A stretch of 64,000 nt of DNA from Sambucus nigra. Its lineage: Eukaryota > Streptophyta > Magnoliopsida > Dipsacales > Adoxaceae. Each line of letters opens with the position of its first letter. Position 1 is the stretch's first letter. The DNA lies in contig OX422213.1 in NCBI GenBank assembly GCA_949130495.1, positions 205,337,660-205,401,659 on the forward strand, given 5' to 3'. Under the pieces are notes generated by a model, which had not been told where the DNA came from, made no database searches, and saw only the letters and a program-made list of their open reading frames with translations. This document shows positions 34,941 to 48,780 of this stretch, one piece after another. The position numbers and the translations under genes are program-made.

Positions 34941-36545
34941 AAATACTAATACTTACATTTTTTGCTATTCGTATAACCAATTCAATAAATTATATGTAAT
35001 TTATACAGGGAACTATAAAAGATGTAAACCTTATATTCAAAGATATCTTTGGAAAAAAAATACGTGTTCATCTCAATCTCAATAAATTAATTTGATAATG
35101 GGAAAGGAGTACTACACGGTTACAAAATTCGAGAATACTCCGACATTTCAACTACTGAGGAATGCGAAAGCTCATCAAAGTTAATATATTATACTTATTA
35201 GTTAAACTAATATAACATAATTCTATAATCAAACATAACTCTATTATATCAGGTACAAAAAAAAAAGTACATTGCCACCGATGAAGAAGACGACTGAATC
35301 AGGTAACGATTGATTAATTCAGATGTCTCAACATGTCAAATATACACAATAAACTTTAAAATTTATTAACACATTAACTCATATCTTGCAGGAAGTAATA
35401 TATCATTTCTTCTCTACATCATCAAACCATCGAAGCTACATTAAAGTTACGAATGCAGCTCCAAAGCTTATAACATACTTCTGATAAGTAAGATTTTCAT
35501 AAATTTATTTTTTTCAATCCAATGTTTGTCATCCGTTAACATATAATTTGTTCAACTATTAGATATATAATTTGATTATTTTGAAATGAATATTTCATTC
35601 TAAATTCATTAATAAAATTTATTGTACCACAACACATACTAAAAACTTTGTCATACATTATTTCATTATTTTAAAATGACTATATCCCTTCTCATTTAAT
35701 TACAAAAATTATATTATTTGACAAGAAATAAAATAATAAATAAATATTTATAAAATATTGCTCACACATCTCATGACATCCATATTAATTAATTATATTC
35801 CTTTTGCATATTTATCTTCAACGCATTAAATTTTTTAATGTATTTTCATTTAGAAAGGAAACGAGTAGGAAATGTGCTTGGCGTTCAACGATTAGACTAT
35901 TAAACGAGTAGGACATGTGTGGTTAATTAAATGAAATAAACTTAAGGCATTTTAATCACGTGAGATGTCAATGTCTTGTTTATTGGTGCCGTCACTGTGT
36001 AGAAACATGGCTTTGTCAATCTCAGTGTCATGATAAAAACCGACAGCTCAGCGTGCATCGCTGACTGGAGAGTTTTCCAAATCCGACATGACTCAATTTT
36101 AAAGAGACTTTTTGAGTAAACTATATCACAAATGTTACCGTGAGTTAATTTTTGATATAATATTTTGAAACAAATTCATATAACAGTTTATTATTAATTA
36201 ATTTTTGGGTCTACATCAGTTGAACTTAAAAACTAACGAATAATAAACAGTTATAATAGTTTATTTTAAAAACTTATATTAAAAATTAAATCACAGTAAA
36301 ACTACTCAAATCACAGTTATAAAGAGAGTATGAAACGCATGGATAATTGCACGGCAACTCATAACAGTGTTTGGATTGAGCTACATCAATTCACTCAGGC
36401 AAAAGTGGGCATGTCACGTGGAATTGTAAAAGTCAATTTTGAGGAAGGTCATTGTAACTATTCAAGTTTCCTTCGGAATATTGAGTTTATTTTTGGGATT
36501 ATATGTATTTAATTTTACTTTTAAAGATTTATGTGTATTTATTTT
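34941..36545. other. AT-rich region without recognisable gene
   Basis: No gene is supported. A short acidic stretch near 35270-35300 may be the C-terminal tail of the RPA-like gene. The rest is AT-rich with simple A/T runs. Confidence 0.6.
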
Positions 36546-36772
36546 TAGGATCAAATATAAAAAACTCCCTCAAATATTTTTTTAATACACATTTAGTCCA
36601 AACCTTTTATTTTGTATAAAAAAGTCTCTTATTCTCTTATCTTTAAAGGTCCGCGCCAGCGGAATGGTAAAGCGTTTTTGGCATAGTGAAGGACTTTTTG
36701 GTGCAAAATAAAAAGGTTTGGACTATACATGTATTAAAAGAAGTTCAAGGGACTATTTGGTATATGCCCTTA
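36546..36772. mobile_element. Foldback MITE, copy 1
   Basis: The two halves are inverted repeats: ...ACACATTTAGTCCAAACCTT... on the left pairs with ...AAGGTTTGGACTATACATGT... on the right, and the AAAAGTCTCTTATTCTC arm pairs loosely with GAAGGACTTTTTGGTGC. The outer end reads GGACTATTTGGTATATGCCC. An unpaired GC-rich loop holds GGTCCGCGCCAGCGG. It has no coding capacity. Confidence 0.7.
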
Positions 36773-36948
36773 TTTTTATATTTTTAGTCGTTAGTTCGAT
36801 TGTAATAATTATAAGACGCATGTCATTCTGTGAAGAGAAAAAGAGGCGGTTACAAGATGATTGAGGGAGATTTGGAGTAATTATGGGGCTAAGTACAATT
36901 TAAAAAATACATAAGAGGGAATCCTAAAAAACCTTTGAACATATAACT

Positions 36949-36976
36949 GAACTAACATATACCCGCGTGATGTGCG
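36949..36976 (-). other. Possible Helitron 3' terminus
   Basis: ACTAACATATACCCGCGTG then ATGTGCGG, read on the minus strand, gives a short GC hairpin (CCGCACATCACGCGG) about 8 nt before GTTAGT. Helitron 3' ends have a GC-rich hairpin about 10 nt before CTRR-T. Here CTAG would be mutated to TTAG. The matching 5' end was not found. Confidence 0.3.
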
Positions 36977-37338
36977 GACGACAATGTATAACACGATATT
37001 ATTTTAAAATAAGTATTAAATTTCATTATACTCGCATCAAGAAATCATTTAATTATATGAAAATAACATATGCAGTCACATAGTATATGTATAACAAAAA
37101 GTTACTGAAGTTTATTCTAATCAATATATTGTACTGAAGAAAATCCAAAACATAATGATTATTCAAATGAGAAAATATTTTCAACCTTCCAAACGTTTGT
37201 ATAACAAACTATATTTGACAATTTATACTCATGCTAACTCTACATTGAAAGAACATCACTTCTATAAATAAAAATGAAATGAGATCCATTAATATTTCAG
37301 CTTTAGAGGAGAGGATTCAAAAGTAATGAAATTTTTAT

Positions 37339-37562
37339 GGGGCATATATCAAATAGTCACTCGAACTTTTTTTAATATACGTTTAGTCCAAACCTTTTTA
37401 GTTTTCACCAAAAAGTCTTTCACCATGCCAAAAAGGCTTTATCATGCCGTTGACGCGGACCTTTAAAGATAAAAGAATAAGGGACTTTTTGGTACAAAAT
37501 AAAATGCTTGGACTAAATGTGTATTATAAAATATTTGAGGGACTTTTGGGTATTTGATCCAA
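37339..37562. mobile_element. Foldback MITE, copy 2 (inverted relative to copy 1)
   Basis: Same family as 36546-36772 but in the opposite direction. It starts GGGGCATATATCAAATAGTC and contains TTTAGTCCAAACC, the loop CCGTTGACGCGGACC and a right arm ending ACTTTTGGGTATTTGATCC. The arms are inverted repeats of each other. Confidence 0.7.
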
Positions 37563-38388
37563 TTTTTTTTTATTGAAAAACAAGTCGCAAAATCCCCAAA
37601 TCTAGCACAACATTTCCTAATCAAACAAGAAAAATATAATAAATTAACAATTCAATAAAACCCAAAAAGGAAAATGTAAAAAAAAATCAAATTGGAAATT
37701 GAAAACAATAAAAAAATGAAAAAAAAAGTCATATTAGCAATTTTGGTGATAAAAAGACAAACTAAAAGAGATGAAATTGACCTACAACCCACCAAAATCA
37801 AAATAAATTCCAAACAAAAGAGGGACAAAGTCAAAATCAGATTGTTATATCAAAAATGAAGCATAAAACAAAAAAAATTAGATAGGGAATTAAAAATGTA
37901 AACCCAAAACGAAATTGGGAAAAACGAAAATAAAAAAGGAAAATACAAATTGTAGTGTAATTGAGAATTTGAAGAGATATAAATTAATAAATTTTGAACT
38001 TGACTTGCATGCAAGGGCTGTTTAACTTATTTTGACTTTTGGAGCCAAAACAACAATTATAAGCTGGGCTAAAGCTAGCGAAAACCTGATTATTTTAATT
38101 TTTGCTAGGAACCTCACTAAACTATTGTTAATTGAAGAAAACCCATGAATTATACATCTTGTTACAAAACCACTCAATGTGTCTTGTAATAATTGACTTG
38201 AGTTTGACATGTGTCCGTCATTTGTCTAGTTTGAAAACTTAGTCATACTAATTATATTGTAGTAAATAAATATGCAGTTTACAATTCTTTTGCTAGTGAG
38301 ACATCTGCTTGCTGTGCTAACTGGTGGAACATAAAATTACTTATTTACACTTCTTACACTATGTACCTAAACTTTATTTTTGCAAGTC

Positions 38389-38391
<3 letters not shown>
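37563..38391. other. AT-rich region without recognisable gene
   Basis: A-rich and low complexity (37560-37960), then unremarkable AT-rich sequence. No coding motif on either strand. Confidence 0.6.
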
Positions 38392-38439
<48 letters not shown>

Positions 38440-38440
38440 A
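38392..38440. repeat. (CT)n(AT)n compound microsatellite, short copy
   Basis: About 15 CT units followed by about 9 AT units. It directly abuts the small inverted-repeat element at 38441. A much longer copy of the same compound repeat follows on the other side. Confidence 0.95.
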
Positions 38441-40724
<2,284 letters not shown>

Positions 40725-41594
40725 TATATATATCATGTTTGGATGAATAATGGTTGTGCATGAATCTGCTGAAATAAAATCCTAAGTTTGACATCGAGTC
40801 GGTTAAAGTCGATGTCGTTACACTTGGCTCTGGTTATGAAACCCATGAAATTTCATGTTACTACAACGCAATACTACCAAACACAAAAACTACAATAATA
40901 GACCTACCTAAATTACCACACATAAAAAATTGCATCATGATGGAGATTCAGTTAAGCGGTGATTCAGTTAATATTTGGATTTCGGTATAAGAAAATACGT
41001 GTCATATAAAATATCATCTCGGGCATTTCAGCCATGCTCTCTGTTTTCTACAACACAGAAGTCACAATTGAAATATCAGTAGCAAGCGACTCATTTGCAT
41101 ACCCAAGAGTAGAGTTAGGAAATTTCGTGGCATTTAAATAACAACTAACCTTAATAGTGATAGTTTTCTAAAAAAAGTGAGGGGAAAACTGTTTTACAAT
41201 TAAAATTCATTTTGTTAAAAAATTATAAATTCATACTATTATTTTTTTTCATAATTCAAGAGAGGAAAATGTAATACTAAGATAATTTATTTCATAATAT
41301 AATTAATTATAAAAAGTAATAAAAACTTGTATATCAAAATTATTACACATTCGAACTGAAAACTTATAGTTTAGTATATGAAAACAAACTTGTCCTCTTT
41401 ACACGTCACACGTTATATCCGTACCAACCTTCCAAATTGAACCTGGTATATGTATTTATGCGTGTGCGTCATTAATACTTCTCTTTATTTTATTTTTTAG
41501 TGGTACTTGTTTTATATTTTAATTTGTCTATTTGAGTCTTTCTATATTTTTTATATGAGTCTTTTAGTTTTTATTTTATTTTATTTTGTATGTG

Positions 41595-41633
<39 letters not shown>

Positions 41634-41837
41634 CTACTTTTTTATAAACAACAAAATTTACACACACTCACACTCCATCACCATATACTTTCACACACAC
41701 ACTAACATCGCACTCAACACTTGTACTCATTTTTTTTGTAGCATATAACTCATACTCTTTTACCATACACCACACCCACCTACGACACGCTCGAACCTCA
41801 CAAAATCATATTTTCTTCTCCCTCTCTCTAAACTATT
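40725..41837. other. AT-rich flank of LTR element, no gene
   Basis: Unremarkable AT-rich DNA with a pure (TA)n tract at 41596-41630 and CA-rich sequence at 41650-41720. It ends with the target duplication CTATT (41833-41837) of the next LTR element. Confidence 0.6.
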
Positions 41838-42780
41838 TGATGATGCTGAGATTCAGCACCACCAGATAAGTGATGATGAGCTCAAACAGTAGTAACCATG
41901 GCAGCCATAGAGATGTATATGTATAAGTGTGTAAGTGTGTAGAAGGAGATGAGTATAAGAGGAATGAGATAATGATGTATAGTGGTTCAGCCAATTAGGC
42001 CTACATCCACTGTGAGCGTGTGATCCACTAAGTATGGGCACTAATGGCCTTGGATACAATGCACATAAGCTTACTTTCTCTCTCTACTGTGTGTATAAGC
42101 AGAGTTTTTGCTAGGGTTATGATTATCGATCCCCTTGTAGTTGTACGTGACAAGTATATATAGGTCTTGGGGGGTGTAGTATACCCCCCCAAGTATGCAT
42201 GGTGCATGTGAATGATGATTTAGCCAATCTCCTGCTGACACCTGTAGATGCCAAATGATGACATAATATTCCCTCACGTGAAGGGGTGATTCGATTGTAA
42301 CGGTCTTCCACGTGTCCTGTGAGCCTCACGCACACTGTTCCACGCGTCTCCCAAACCACGCGATGTGATGACGTCACCCTCGGCCTGTAGCACGAGGCCG
42401 AGGGCAAAGTTCCATCTGATAGTGAGTCAGGCCCAATTTAGGCCTCGTACTGTCGGCCCCTCGGAGGGTCGTCTGGAGCCTGATGAAGGGTCGGCCCCTT
42501 GGAGGGTCGTCCGGGCCTGATGAAGGGTCGGCCCCTTGAAGGGTCGTCTGGATCCTGATGAAGGGTCGGCCCCTCGAAGGGTCGTTTGGAGCCTGATGAA
42601 GGGTCGACCCCTTGGAGGGTCGTTCGGGCCTGATGAAGGGTTGAACCCTTGAAGGGTCGTCCGGGCCTGATGAAGGGTCGGCCCCTGAGGGGTCGTCTGG
42701 AGCCTGATGATGAGGTCACCCTAACCCCATCCAGTTACAGGGTGTCCTTGGCCTGGCCGTGTGTATATATGGGTATATCA
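41838..42780 (-). mobile_element. 3' LTR of element 4, 943 bp
   Basis: Starts TGATGATGCTGAGATTC and ends GGGTATATCA in plus orientation, with TG..CA ends. It is the partner of the copy at 50803-51899. It contains seven units of a 37-38-bp tandem repeat (42453-42715, TCGGCCCCTYGRAGGGTCG...). The preceding CTATT (41833-41837) equals the CTATT after the other LTR (51900-51904), a 5-bp target duplication. Confidence 0.97.
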
Positions 42781-42797
42781 ATCACCCCCCAGCCCTT
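42781..42797 (-). other. Polypurine tract candidate of element 4
   Basis: On the minus strand GGGCTGGGGGGTGAT lies immediately before the 3' LTR start, where plus-strand DNA synthesis is primed in LTR elements. Confidence 0.6.
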
Positions 42798-43442
42798 AGC
42801 CATAGATGTTGTTGAGATGGCTGAGAGATCGTGTTGTAATTGAGATAGGTGTGTAATCAGTTAGGTGAGTGACACCTGTTAAGCTGATATGACACCTAGG
42901 CAGGTACTCATTGTCGTTCCAGTTTCCAAGGCATGGTGGCTGCACACCGCCTAGGGCTTTGTGCCCTAATGATGCCCTCCTCGTGGGTTGTGCTCTGCAT
43001 TGGTGAGTGGGCCCACTCATTGGCAAGGTACTTAAAGAATTTTTTAAAGTCTCTCTTTCTTCTTCTTCTTCTTCTTCTTCTTCTTCTTCTTCTTCGCGCC
43101 TGAACTCTCTCTCTCTCTAGCTTCCATCCTTCTTGCCATTTTTGCAGTTTTGAACCTTCAAGCTTGGCAGCTTCGCTATTTCTCCTCAGGTAACACCTCG
43201 ACCCTAGTGCCCTACTTATCTTCATTTCTGTTTATTTTCCTGTTTTAAGTTCGTAGGATTAGATTTTCTTAGGCTGTTCCATAGCTTTTCCGGTGTGACC
43301 TCTAGTAAGCTGTTCTTGAATTGTTCTTGATAGAAAACCCTTTAATTCCTTAGTTTTGATCAAAAAGTCCACCCTGGTCAATTGTGAGATTTATTTGTAG
43401 TTAGGTTACCCAAATTCTTCCAAGTGTAAGGTCTCCCCCTTA
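42798..43442 (+). promoter_or_regulatory. Promoter and 5' UTR region of antisense gene in element 4
   Basis: No coding domain. A (TTC)n tract at 43057-43096 and a pyrimidine-rich stretch end at a possible 5' UTR splice donor (CTCAG then GTAACA at 43190). An acceptor-like GTGTAAG at about 43424-43430 sits just before the ATG at 43443. A TTTTTTAAAGT box near 43035 could serve as a weak TATA. Confidence 0.4.
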
Positions 43443-45818
43443 ATGCTTAGGAGGCTTTACAGCTTAGCTGAAGAATTCCCTTCCCTGAGAGAGAAGTTAT
43501 TTGTTGAGATCAGACGAATAGAGGAAGAGGAGGAGAGAAGACGAGGGGTCGACCCTAATTGGGTACGACCCATCTTCCCCATTCCTCTTGCCACAATAAA
43601 ACCCTCTGAGTCTTGCGGGTCGTCCTGTCGTCCAACCGAGAGTTATTCGAGTGAGATGGATGAGAGGGCGTCGTCACCAACAGGAGCTGGAGCTTCTGGG
43701 AGAGTAAAGACGTCTAATCTGAGCCAAGGCCAACAGGCCGAGGGTATGGTTGCTTCCGAGGCTGTCCCTATGACAACCCTATCCCCACACGCTTTCTAGA
43801 TGGCTTTTCCCCAAGGGCCTCTGACAAGTGATGAGGTCGAGGCCGAGGGTGAAGGGACTGAGGACTCAGATGACCCAGTTGACACATCTCACGCCTTGTA
43901 TTATATTTCCTCGGTCAGAGATCGTGACCTTCTTCTGTGGAGGCATGCATATGGTGTTCCTCCCACCATATCTATAAGGGTTCCCTCTGAGGACTAGAGG
44001 GTCCTTGAGGGTGAAGAGGGAGAGATAGCGGTATACGAATAAATGTTCAAGGTAGGTGTCAAACTCCCTTTACATCCTGCTGTCGTAGATATTTTGTCAT
44101 CCCTCGGCATATCCCCCTCTCAGCTCCCTCATAATTCCTGAAGGGCGATCCTCGGCTTCATTTCCCTATGGAAAAATGCCTTTACTGATGAGCCTTCCTC
44201 CGATGTGTTCTTGGCTTGCTATAACATCAGTTCCTCATCCAAACAACCTGGGTACTACCATCTGGGTACGAGGAAGTCTGATAAAAAACTTCTCTACGTG
44301 GCATAAACCTCCAACCACGATTGGAAGAAGAGATTCTTCTTTATCTCTGGAGAGTGGGAGTTCTATGCCGAGGCACAACCTATAGCCGATGGTCCGAGGG
44401 TTCCCAGAAGATGGTCTAACCCTTCAATGAAGGCCAGGTCAGACCCCGGACTTAGTCTGGAAGAGAAAGACATAGTTGAATATCTGAGAGGACGAGGGAG
44501 AGGGGGTGAACTTCCAAAATTTGAAGATCTGATGACCCCTCGGTTCCTCAAGGAAGTTGGTCTGAGGGTCGGCCCCCTGACAGAACTATGTGAGTTATAT
44601 TATTTTTTGTCCATTCTTTATTACCTGTTCTTTACTTTTTCGAAGTGTTTCATCTGCCTCTGCATTTTTCTAACGTGTCGTCTACCTTTCAGGTCGTCCT
44701 GCTGGTGTACCTGACCACCTTTGGGAAATGTCTGCCCCCAGTTTGTTATCAGGCTTGGCCAAGAAGAAAGGCAAGGAGCCTCAGCAAGCTCCGAGGAAGA
44801 CGCAAACCAAGGGTCCGACACCCTCCGAGCCGACCCTCGACAAACAAAAGAGAAAGGAGCCTGAGGTTCCCGTCGACCCTCTTCCAGGTTCACGAACGAG
44901 GGCAAGGGTCGAGGCGTCTGAGGGGATCGCCTCGACTTCCAGCATGGGGGCCTTTTGGTCGCAAAATTTGGCGCTTCTGAAGGCTGAGCCATCCTCCCTT
45001 ATCGCGAACCTGAGAGCGGCCAAGGAGTCCATGTTTTCTGCCCCCTCGGCCGCTGACTATGATTTTTTATCCAAGATGCCTCTAGCAAAAGTGTATGACT
45101 ATGGTCTGCACGCCCTAGCTCAGGTATTTGTTCTCACCTCCTTCCCTTAGTTGTATTCTTTCACCTCTTGATATCTATTTTTTCGGCCTCTTGATATCTG
45201 TTTATTATTTCTGTGCAGTCTGTATGCGCCTTTACCTCGACCACTAAATGGATGGCGGAGAATCAAGAAAAGTTTCATGAGGCCGAGAGGGCCATTTAGC
45301 ACGAGGCTGATATACAGTCAGAGCTCGAAACTGCTAGGGCTGAGTTGGAGAGCGCCAGGACTGAGCATGCGAGGATCCTGGACGAGCTGACGAGGCAGCA
45401 TGACGCAAACATGGCGGCCAAGGACTTTCTTTTTAAGAAGAAGGATGAAGCCATGACCCATCAGGGGGACCAATTTATAATTGAACTGTCTGAGGCCGTG
45501 AAGAAGGGAAAGGTAGACGCTGTGGAGGCCTACAAACTCTCAGATGAGTTTCAAGGCTTTGGTCTTGAATACATGGATAGAGGGATCAAGACGGCCTGTC
45601 GATGGGTCGTCCTCAAGTTCGGCGATGTTGTCTCTTCAGTCCGTCCTTCTCTGGAGGCAGTTCAACTGGATGACCCATTGATTGCTGAGGCTTTAACCCA
45701 GGTGGAGTCCCAGGTGCACGCCGAGGGTGTCGGCACATTTAAGGATCAGCCAGTCGTGGTCGTTGAGGAGACCTCTCTTATCGATGTTAAGGCCCTACCC
45801 TCTGACATTTCTCAATAG
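43443..45818 (+). pseudogene. Antisense three-exon gene in element 4, PF04195-like
   Basis: Exons 43443-44589, 44693-45123 and 45219-45818. Introns (103 and 95 bp) have GTGAGT..CAG and GTATTT..CAG borders, and phases match exactly (1+2, then 0+0), giving 726 codons. Exon 1 holds FKVGVKLPLHPAVVDIL, then SQLPHNS and a DWKKRFFFISGEWEF block, typical of the 'putative gypsy type transposon' domain (PF04195). Exon 2 is Lys/Pro/Ser-rich. Exon 3 is a Glu/Lys-rich coiled coil ending in a conserved-looking globular tail. Six stops interrupt it (TAG 43797, 43995, 45297; TAA 44040, 44304; TGA 44139) with no frameshift. It is antisense to gag-pol and lies between integrase and the 3' LTR. Its role is unknown. 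A likely poly(A) region lies at 45850-45915. Confidence 0.78.
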
Positions 45819-45984
45819 GGTGGCTGACTGTATCCCATACCCTCTTCGTGTAATTAATATTTTTGTACTCTTTTATCAGACAAACATTTTCATTTTGTAA
45901 TGTAATATAATGCCTCTCTTTGTCTTCTGTATTTGTCTCTTGTGTGCTTTGTATTGTGAATCTTTATGTTAATATCACTAACCC

Positions 45985-47744
45985 CTCCCTCGTCTTTCTT
46001 GAGGGTTAACAAGGGGTCGTCCCCTGCGTTGGCCCTCATTATAACCGAGGGTTTTTAACCAATTTTAATTGATGCTCAAGTCTTCCCTCGTCTTTCTTGA
46101 GGACAATGGTGGGGTCGTCCCCTCCATTGACCCTCATTATAGCCGAGGGTTATAATTACCAAATTAATGGTTTTAAAGTCTTCCTTCGTCTTTCTTGAGG
46201 ACAATGGTGGGGTCGTCCCCTCCATTGACCCTCATTATAGCCGAGGGTTGTAATTACCAAATTAATGGTTTTAAAGTCTTCCCTCGTCTTTCTTGAGGAC
46301 AATGGTGGGGTCGTCCCCTCCATTGACCCTCATTATAGCCGAGGGTTGTAATTACCAATTTAATGGTTTTAAAGTCTTCCCTCGTCTTTCTTGAGGACAA
46401 TGGTGGGGTCGTCCCCTCCATTGACCCTCATTATAGCCGAGAGTTATAATTACCAAATTAATGGTTTTAGAGTCTTCCCTCGTCTTTCTTGAGGACAATG
46501 GTGGGGTCGTCCCCTCCATTGACCTTCATTATAGCCGAGGGTTGTAATTACCAATTTAATGGTTTTAAAGTCTTCCCTCGTCTTTCTTGAGGACAATGGT
46601 GGGGTCGTCCCCTCCATTGACCCTCATTATAGCCGAGGGTTATAATTACCAAATTAATGGTTTTAAAGTCTTCCTTCATCTTTCTTGAGGACAATGGTGG
46701 GGTCGTCCCCTCCATTGACCCTCATTATAGCCGAGGTTTGTAATTACCAATTTAATGGTTTTAAAGTCTTCCCTCGTCTTTCTTGACGACAATGGTGGGG
46801 TCGTCCCCTCCATTGACCCTCATTATAGCCGAGGGTTGTAATTAGTAATTTAATGGTTTTAAACAAAGTCTTCCCTCGTCTTTCTTGAGGACAATGGTGG
46901 GGTCGTCCCCTCCATTGACCCTCATTATAGCCGAGGGTTTAAATTACCAAATTAATGATTTTAAAGTCTTCCCTCGTCTTTCTTGAGGACAATGGTGGGG
47001 TCGTCCCCTCCATTGACCCTCATTATAGCCGAGGGTTATAATTACCAAATTAATGGTTTTAAAGTCTTCCCTCATCTTTCTTGAGGACAATGGTGGGGTC
47101 GTCCCCTCCATTCACCCTCATTATAGCTGAGGGTTGTAATTACCAATTTATTGGTTTTAAAGTCTTCCCTCGTCTTTCTTGAGGACAATGGTGGGGTGGT
47201 CCCCTCCATTGACCCTCATTATAGCCGAGGGTTGTAATTAGTAATTTAATGGTTTTAAACAAAGTCTTCCCTCGTCTTTCTTGAGGACAATGGTGGGGTC
47301 GTCCCCACCATTGACCCTCATTATAGGCCGAGGGTTGTAATTACCAATTTAATGGTTTTGAATCTTCCCTCGTCTTTTTTGAGGACAATGGTGGGGTCGT
47401 CCCCTCCATTGACCCTCATTATAGCCGAGGGTTATAATTACCAAATTAATGGTTTTAAAGTCTTCCCTCGTCTTTTTTGAGGACAATGGTGGGGTCGTCC
47501 CCTCCATTGACCCTCATTATAGGCCGAGGGTTATAATTACCAATTTAATGGTTTTTAACAAAGTTTTCCCTCGTCTTTCTTGAGGACAATGGTGGGGTCA
47601 TCCCCTCCATTGACCCTCATTATAGGCCGAGGGATATAATTACCAATTTAATGGTTTTTAACAAAGTTTTATCTCGTATTTCTTGAGGACAATGGTGGGG
47701 TCGTCCCCTCCATTGACCCTCATTATAGGCCGAGGGTCATCCTC
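45985..47744. repeat. 98-bp tandem array, about 18 units
   Basis: Unit of about 98 bp: CCCTCGTCTTTCTTGAGGAC..., then GGGGTCGTCCCC, then CCCTCATTATAGCCGAGGG, then an AT-rich half. Units are more than 90% alike. A few have a 4-7-bp insertion (AACAAA) that recurs at intervals. Each unit holds two hairpin-prone segments (GGGG TCGT CCCC; CCCTC...GAGGG). It sits exactly between the 3' ends of the antisense gene and of the minus-strand integrase. Confidence 0.97.
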
Positions 47745-47875
47745 TGAAGATGTTTCCATGCGTACTAGAACTGACAAATAAGATGAGAAGAAACACTGAT
47801 ATTTCTCATTAATTTTTCAAGTGTTCTATCGGAGCAACACCTCTTACAAATGTCGTTCGATAGGACTTTACAAAA

Positions 47876-48780
47876 CTACTGATAGTATTTCTTCAAATGA
47901 TCTGCATCCCAGGGGTTGGAAAAGGGTTCCCCCTCTAGGTTTTCTAGTCTATAGGTCCCAGGGACGACTTCATTGATGACCCTATATGGGCCATGCCAAT
48001 TAGGATGGAGCTTGTTGGTCTTTTGCCAAGTCTTTTTTAGGACCAAGTCCCCCACCGCAATTGGTCTCTGTTTCACCCTCTGATTGTAAAACCTTGCGGT
48101 CCTCTGCTGGTAGGCGGCCTGCCTTATCTCGGCATCTTCCATCCTTTCCTCAATCAGGTCTAAGTCGAGTCTCCTCTCTTCTGTATTTCTCTGAGGGTCA
48201 TATATTTGGACCCTATGAGTAGGAAACCCAATCTCGATGGGGATGACGGCTTCTGAGCCATAAGCTATCATGAATGGGGTCTCTCCGGTAGAGGTCCTCA
48301 CTGTCGTCCTGTATGCCCACAGCACGGCATATAACTCCTCGACCCATCTTTCTTTTGCCTCCTCAAGACTCTTCTTGATTCCATCTATGATTGTCCTGTT
48401 TGTAACTTCTGTTTGCCCATTGGCCTGAGGTCGTCCCGAGGTAGAGAAGAATTGTTTGATACTCACCCTTTCACAGTACTTCTATAGAGAGGTATTCTTG
48501 AACTGAGTCCCGTTATCCGAGATGAGGGTGTTGGGGAGACCATATCTACATATAACATTTTTCCAGATGAACTGGAAGGTCTTCTGCTCTGTAATCGTGA
48601 CCATCAGTTCGGCCTCCACCCATTTTGAGAAATAGTCAATCGCTACGATGAGGAACCGATAGTTATTGGCTGCTCTTGGTAAGGGTCCTACGAGGTCGAT
48701 CCCCCACACTGCAAATGGCCATGGGGATGTAATGGAGGTAAGAGGCTGATGAGGTTGGTGAGGGATGGTGGCAAATCTCT
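47876..48780 (-). pseudogene. pol: Gypsy integrase of element 4, nearly intact
   Basis: Minus strand. One frame from about 48770 to 47876 is broken only by a TAG at 48482-48484. The core has WGIDLVGPLP (Asp), LISDNGTQF (Asp) and QANGQTEVTNR (Glu) with the proper D-x35-E spacing, counting the stop as a residue. VRTSTGETPFMIAYG then SEAVIP and HPNWHGPYRVI follow to the C-terminal LKKYYQ. The zinc-binding N-terminus, RNase H and RT that should precede it are missing. The coding sequence stops at a rearrangement junction near 48780. Confidence 0.92.

Noticed and set aside
36040..36075. TCAGCG..CGCTGA hairpin as Helitron 3' end
   Set aside because: A short stem exists, but no CTRR-T follows at the right distance and there is no link to the Helitron coding strand.
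42438..42719. Minus-strand Pro/Arg/Gly-rich 93-codon frame
   Set aside because: It is the translated 38-bp LTR minisatellite. Period and composition explain it fully.
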